64,000 nucleotides of DNA from Flavobacterium sp. Root420 (GTDB taxonomy: Bacteria; Bacteroidota; Bacteroidia; Flavobacteriales; Flavobacteriaceae), in contig NZ_LMEF01000001.1 in assembly GCF_001427905.1 (NCBI RefSeq), positions 248,394 through 312,393 of the forward strand. Direction: 5' to 3'. Positions 60,970 to 64,000 of this stretch are shown here, in pieces. Under the pieces are notes generated by a model that did not search any database, was not told the origin of the DNA, and saw nothing but the letters and a program-made list of their open reading frames with translations. How positions within the stretch are numbered: position 1 is the stretch's first letter; the number at the start of each line of letters is the position of its first letter. Position numbers and translations under genes: made by a program.

Positions 60970-61128
60970 CGCTGTTTTTTTAGAAGCTAATTTTATATGC
61001 ACTCATATTATTACAGTTTTATAATTTCTTTTATTTTTTATTTGTAATTTCGATTTTCTAAAAAATGACTGGTACTTTAAAGGCTAAGCTCTGAAAAACA
61101 GTCACAATAAAAATTAAATTCCAATAAA

Positions 61129-61566
61129 ATGGCTTCATTTATAAAAGAGATTTCTTTTCGCTGGTCAGATCTTGACCCTAATTTTCACGTTCGTCACAGT
61201 GCTTATTACGATTTTGGCGCACAACACCGTATCGAAATCCTGGAAGAACTGGGTTTAACTTTAAGAGTGATGCAAACACAAGGTTTTGGACCAGTTTTAT
61301 TTAGAGAAGAATGCGTTTTCAGAAAAGAATTAAAACTTTCAGACAAAATATTCGTTCATACCAAAACATCAAAAATGAAAGCTGATGCCTCTCGCTGGTC
61401 AATCATTCACGAATTCAGAAGAGAAGATGATACGCTTTGTGCTGTCATTACGGTTGATGGCGCCTGGATGGATACCAAGCTTCGTAAATTAGCTTCTCCA
61501 ACTCCGGAAATTGCTATTGAGGCTTTAAGCATTTTCCCAAAAAGTGATGACTTTGTCGGACTTTAA
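61129..61566 (+). CDS. Hotdog-fold acyl-CoA thioesterase
   Basis: The 145-residue product has the 4-hydroxybenzoyl-CoA-thioesterase-type pattern: SFRWSDLDPNFHVRHSAYYDF (Asp active-site region), FGPVLFREECVFRKEL, and KADASRWSIIHEFRRE. It likely hydrolyses an acyl-CoA; the acyl chain is unknown. It follows the sigma factor by 159 bases and may or may not belong to that group. Confidence 0.88.
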   Translation: MASFIKEISFRWSDLDPNFHVRHSAYYDFGAQHRIEILEELGLTLRVMQTQGFGPVLFREECVFRKELKLSDKIFVHTKTSKMKADASRWSIIHEFRREDDTLCAVITVDGAWMDTKLRKLASPTPEIAIEALSIFPKSDDFVGL

Positions 61567-61596
61567 AATTGAATCTCATTTGTTTCATAAAAAACC

Positions 61597-61628
61597 AAAA
61601 GCAGCTAAATACTTTTTTAGCTGCTTTG
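61597..61628. terminator. Bidirectional terminator
   Basis: AAAGCAGCTAAA / TTTAGCTGCTTT with a six-base loop sits between the convergent thioesterase and pectate-lyase-like genes. Confidence 0.85.
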
Positions 61629-61650
61629 CTTTTTACATAGATTAAAGATA

Positions 61651-64000
61651 TTATTCTGCTACAATCTTAAAATTGCTGTTTAAATTTTCTCCAGAAACAT
61701 TTAAAATATAAACTCCCGATATATTTTTATTTGCAACACTTACTGCAAAAATTCCATTTCCATTTGAAACAATTTTTTCTTTTAGGATGATTTTCCCACT
61801 TATGTCTACCAAAGTCGCTGTCACATCATATAAATTATAATCCTGAATTTGAATAAATATTTGATCTTTTACAGGATTTGGATATATAACCGTAGTACTT
61901 TTATTTTGGCTGAATTTATCCGTATCCAAAAACTCCTGAGTAAATAATGCTGCAACTTCAGTAGCATTTAATGGGTAATTAAAGATCTGAAGTTCATCAA
62001 ATTGCCCCTTATAAGCTGCAGGTGCTGTACCGGAAGACAATTCAATTTCTCCAATATTTCCAATTATTAAATCACTTGTTTCGGCGATACCTGTAACAGC
62101 AGTTTCATCAAGTTCTGCTGAAAAAACACCATTTGTATATATTCTCATTTTATGAGCAATTATATCTCTCATAATCACAACATTTACCCATTCTCCTGTA
62201 AAATATTTGGCTGCTGCGGTGGTTACTTCTTTTTTAGTGATATCATCATCTATGGCAAAACGCAAAAGACCACCTTTGATCTCTATGTTGTATCTTTTAC
62301 CAGTTGCACCTGTTGTCGTATTTTTTGTAAACGAGCCTTTACATAAAACATAAATACTCGTCGAAGAAGAGCTTGGCAATAATTCAGGTGCGGCTTTCAT
62401 CCAGAACGATACTGTAAACGAGTTTCTGTCAAATAATAAATGATCCTGATTTGGAATACTAACCATCGGTGTATTATTGGGTGAAGTTGAAAAATCTATT
62501 GCTTTGTTAGCCTTTCCGGTAACTCTTACAGTGGCATTGTCAAAAGCCGGATCTAATACGCCATGATTTGCATAACTTGTTAAATCAGTAATTTGTTCTC
62601 CTGCTAGTGGAGCTTCTTTAAATGGCCAATGACCTACAAGAGCCGGTGTCAAGGCACGAAAAGCCCATACATCGCCCGTTGCTGTCCCTTTATCATTTAC
62701 AGCATCAATTCGCCAGTAGTAATTTATTTCCGGATTTAAACCAGTAACCTGATAAGTTGGGCTTGCTGAGTAAGTAACATCTCCTAATTTGGTTAAGTTT
62801 GAAGAAGATGTACCAAAATATACAGCATAAGTTACCGTATTTGAACTCCCACTCCATTTTAAAGTTAAGTTACCACTTGTCAGTTCTGCATTATTAAATC
62901 CTGAAGCCGGAACCGGACTACCCGCTTTCGTAGGTGGCAATGGAATAGGTGGCGTAGTTATCGTTGCCGTTTCATATACCGAAGACCCTGTACTATTTAT
63001 TGCTTTAATACGATAATAATAAAGCGTATTTGCAAGTAAACCTGTATCATTATAACTTGTAGTATTGGCTGCCTGTGTACTAATTACCGTAAAATCTGTA
63101 CCATTTGCAGAACGCTCAATTATATAGTTGTTTTCATTTGTTGCGCTATCAATCCAGTTAATTGTTAAAGAGCTGGATGGCGGAGTCTCTATTGAAGCTA
63201 CATTAGTAAAATTTATATTTGATGGTGGAATAATGAAATTTGGCGGGGGTTCATTTGTTAATCCATTAATATATACTTCAATGTTTAGATATGGTGCATG
63301 CGATGTACTAAATGTTAAAGCATCGGCACTATTTTTATTTAAGCCATTGGCATCTTCCCAGCTATCTGGCATACCATCACTATCTGTATCTAATGGAGCC
63401 GGAGCACCGTAAACATGTCCCGCACCTCCATTAATAAAACCAAACTGTGTCGTTAAATCGGTTTGAACATAAACATATGTGGCTGTTGTTCCTTTAGACT
63501 TCAGGTCTGAAATCATTAAATTATCTACCTGATCTCTTCTTGGATAAGAAGCCCCAACGCTGGAAACGATTTCATCAAAGGCGTTTTGAGCAGATAAAGT
63601 TGGAGTTTTCATTGGGTAATCATACGGAGTTGACAGAATTGTTGCTGCATCTCCGGTAGGGTATCCGGTTAAATCAGCAGGAACTAAAGTACCATTTAAT
63701 ATTCCATCTTTATTATTATCAAAATAATTCCCAGCGCCATAAAGAGAAAAATTATCGTTTCCTCTATTAAAAGGTGTCGTAATTGAAGTGCTTGTATTTG
63801 GGCCTCCAATAAAATAATTATTGATAATATTTACATCAGAACTTCCGGCAGAATCTCCACCCATAATATAAGCATCTCCAGATTCAGTATGTCCATACGT
63901 ATTACCATAATTCCCCCAATTATAAACAACATTGTTTACAAACTCATTAATACCTTTTATCTTATTATTACGCGTTTTATTACAGATATATAAATTTCCA
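61651..64000 (-). CDS. Secreted pectate-lyase-like protein with Fn3, LamG and T9SS sorting domain, 5' end cut
   Basis: The frame stays open through base 64000, so the N-terminus lies outside; the ATG at 63864 is internal. The visible start has KTRNNKIKGINEFVNNVVYN and GGDSAGSSDVNIINNYF, the right-handed beta-helix of PL1 pectate lyases. A calcium-type DTDSDGMPDSWED motif follows, then two fibronectin III domains (about residues 210-410 of this part) and a LamG jelly-roll (about 430-640). A C-terminal type IX secretion sorting domain (VIYPNPVKDQIFIQI ... VYILNVSGENLNSNFKIV) ends it. It should be secreted and act on pectin. Confidence 0.88.
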   Translation of the reverse strand, partial: GNLYICNKTRNNKIKGINEFVNNVVYNWGNYGNTYGHTESGDAYIMGGDSAGSSDVNIINNYFIGGPNTSTSITTPFNRGNDNFSLYGAGNYFDNNKDGILNGTLVPADLTGYPTGDAATILSTPYDYPMKTPTLSAQNAFDEIVSSVGASYPRRDQVDNLMISDLKSKGTTATYVYVQTDLTTQFGFINGGAGHVYGAPAPLDTDSDGMPDSWEDANGLNKNSADALTFSTSHAPYLNIEVYINGLTNEPPPNFIIPPSNINFTNVASIETPPSSSLTINWIDSATNENNYIIERSANGTDFTVISTQAANTTSYNDTGLLANTLYYYRIKAINSTGSSVYETATITTPPIPLPPTKAGSPVPASGFNNAELTSGNLTLKWSGSSNTVTYAVYFGTSSSNLTKLGDVTYSASPTYQVTGLNPEINYYWRIDAVNDKGTATGDVWAFRALTPALVGHWPFKEAPLAGEQITDLTSYANHGVLDPAFDNATVRVTGKANKAIDFSTSPNNTPMVSIPNQDHLLFDRNSFTVSFWMKAAPELLPSSSSTSIYVLCKGSFTKNTTTGATGKRYNIEIKGGLLRFAIDDDITKKEVTTAAAKYFTGEWVNVVIMRDIIAHKMRIYTNGVFSAELDETAVTGIAETSDLIIGNIGEIELSSGTAPAAYKGQFDELQIFNYPLNATEVAALFTQEFLDTDKFSQNKSTTVIYPNPVKDQIFIQIQDYNLYDVTATLVDISGKIILKEKIVSNGNGIFAVSVANKNISGVYILNVSGENLNSNFKIVAE

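Noticed and set aside
1..64000. tRNA, rRNA, prophage or integrative element
   Set aside because: No cloverleaf, rRNA stretch, integrase, phage structural gene or conjugation gene was recognised on either strand.

Overview
The window is AT-rich bacterial DNA from a Bacteroidota, almost certainly a Flavobacterium of the F. johnsoniae type. The evidence is: promoters of the TTG-N17-21-TAnnTTTG type, a SusC/SusD polysaccharide utilisation locus (PUL), a type IX secretion C-terminal sorting domain, Bacteroidota gene orders (rpsF-rpsR-rplI; folP, DUF1599, DoxX protein, tpiA, prmA, clpS), and a chromosomal subclass B1 metallo-beta-lactamase resembling the JOHN/IND group. Species cannot be fixed by reading. 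No rRNA, tRNA, CRISPR array, prophage or classical insertion sequence was seen.

Layout. 1-2966: 3'-truncated Oar-like TonB-dependent receptor. 3.0-4.3 kb: ribosomal operon rpsF-rpsR-rplI with a textbook promoter and terminator. 4.4-10.6 kb: orphan LytTR response regulator, then a compact minus-strand cluster YihY, DUF2147, B1 beta-lactamase, priA, with nadC upstream. 10.8-16.7 kb: AlkC-like DNA glycosylase, a pirin-OsmC-GNAT operon, an exported adenosine deaminase, rlmH. 17.5-24.2 kb: conserved housekeeping block folP, DUF1599, DoxX protein, TlpA-like thioredoxin, tpiA, prmA, clpS. 24.2-26.2 kb: an alkylglycerol-monooxygenase-like membrane hydroxylase directly followed by a YhhN lysoplasmalogenase, a possible ether-lipid module. 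26.3-32.5 kb: small lipoprotein and membrane proteins, arylamine N-acetyltransferase, kdsA, outer-membrane protein, YiiX-like hydrolase, M28 peptidase.

32.5-48.3 kb is the main accessory system, a PUL read on the minus strand. A membrane-spanning propeller/LuxR regulator is followed by SusC, SusD, a LamG surface lipoprotein, a GH144/PF10091 glucanase-like lipoprotein, an esterase, a GH3 beta-glucosidase, a glycerophosphodiester phosphodiesterase split by a frameshift, and a GH43 with F5/8C and Fn3 modules. The combination fits uptake of a beta-1,2-glucan, perhaps a phosphoglycerol- or acyl-substituted periplasmic or cyclic glucan. That substrate is an inference.

48.3-64 kb: pta-ackA, corA, a REP-associated tyrosine transposase between two inverted REP palindromes, a small lipoprotein, dnaK (with a possible sigma54-like promoter), a HEAT-like orphan, a Na+/H+ antiporter, a three-gene module of AhpD-like protein, DGPF/YCII protein and ECF42-type sigma factor, a thioesterase, and a 5'-truncated secreted pectate-lyase-like protein. 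Many gene gaps carry palindromic repeats of several families. One long-hairpin family occurs twice, at 28.3 kb and 56.7 kb.
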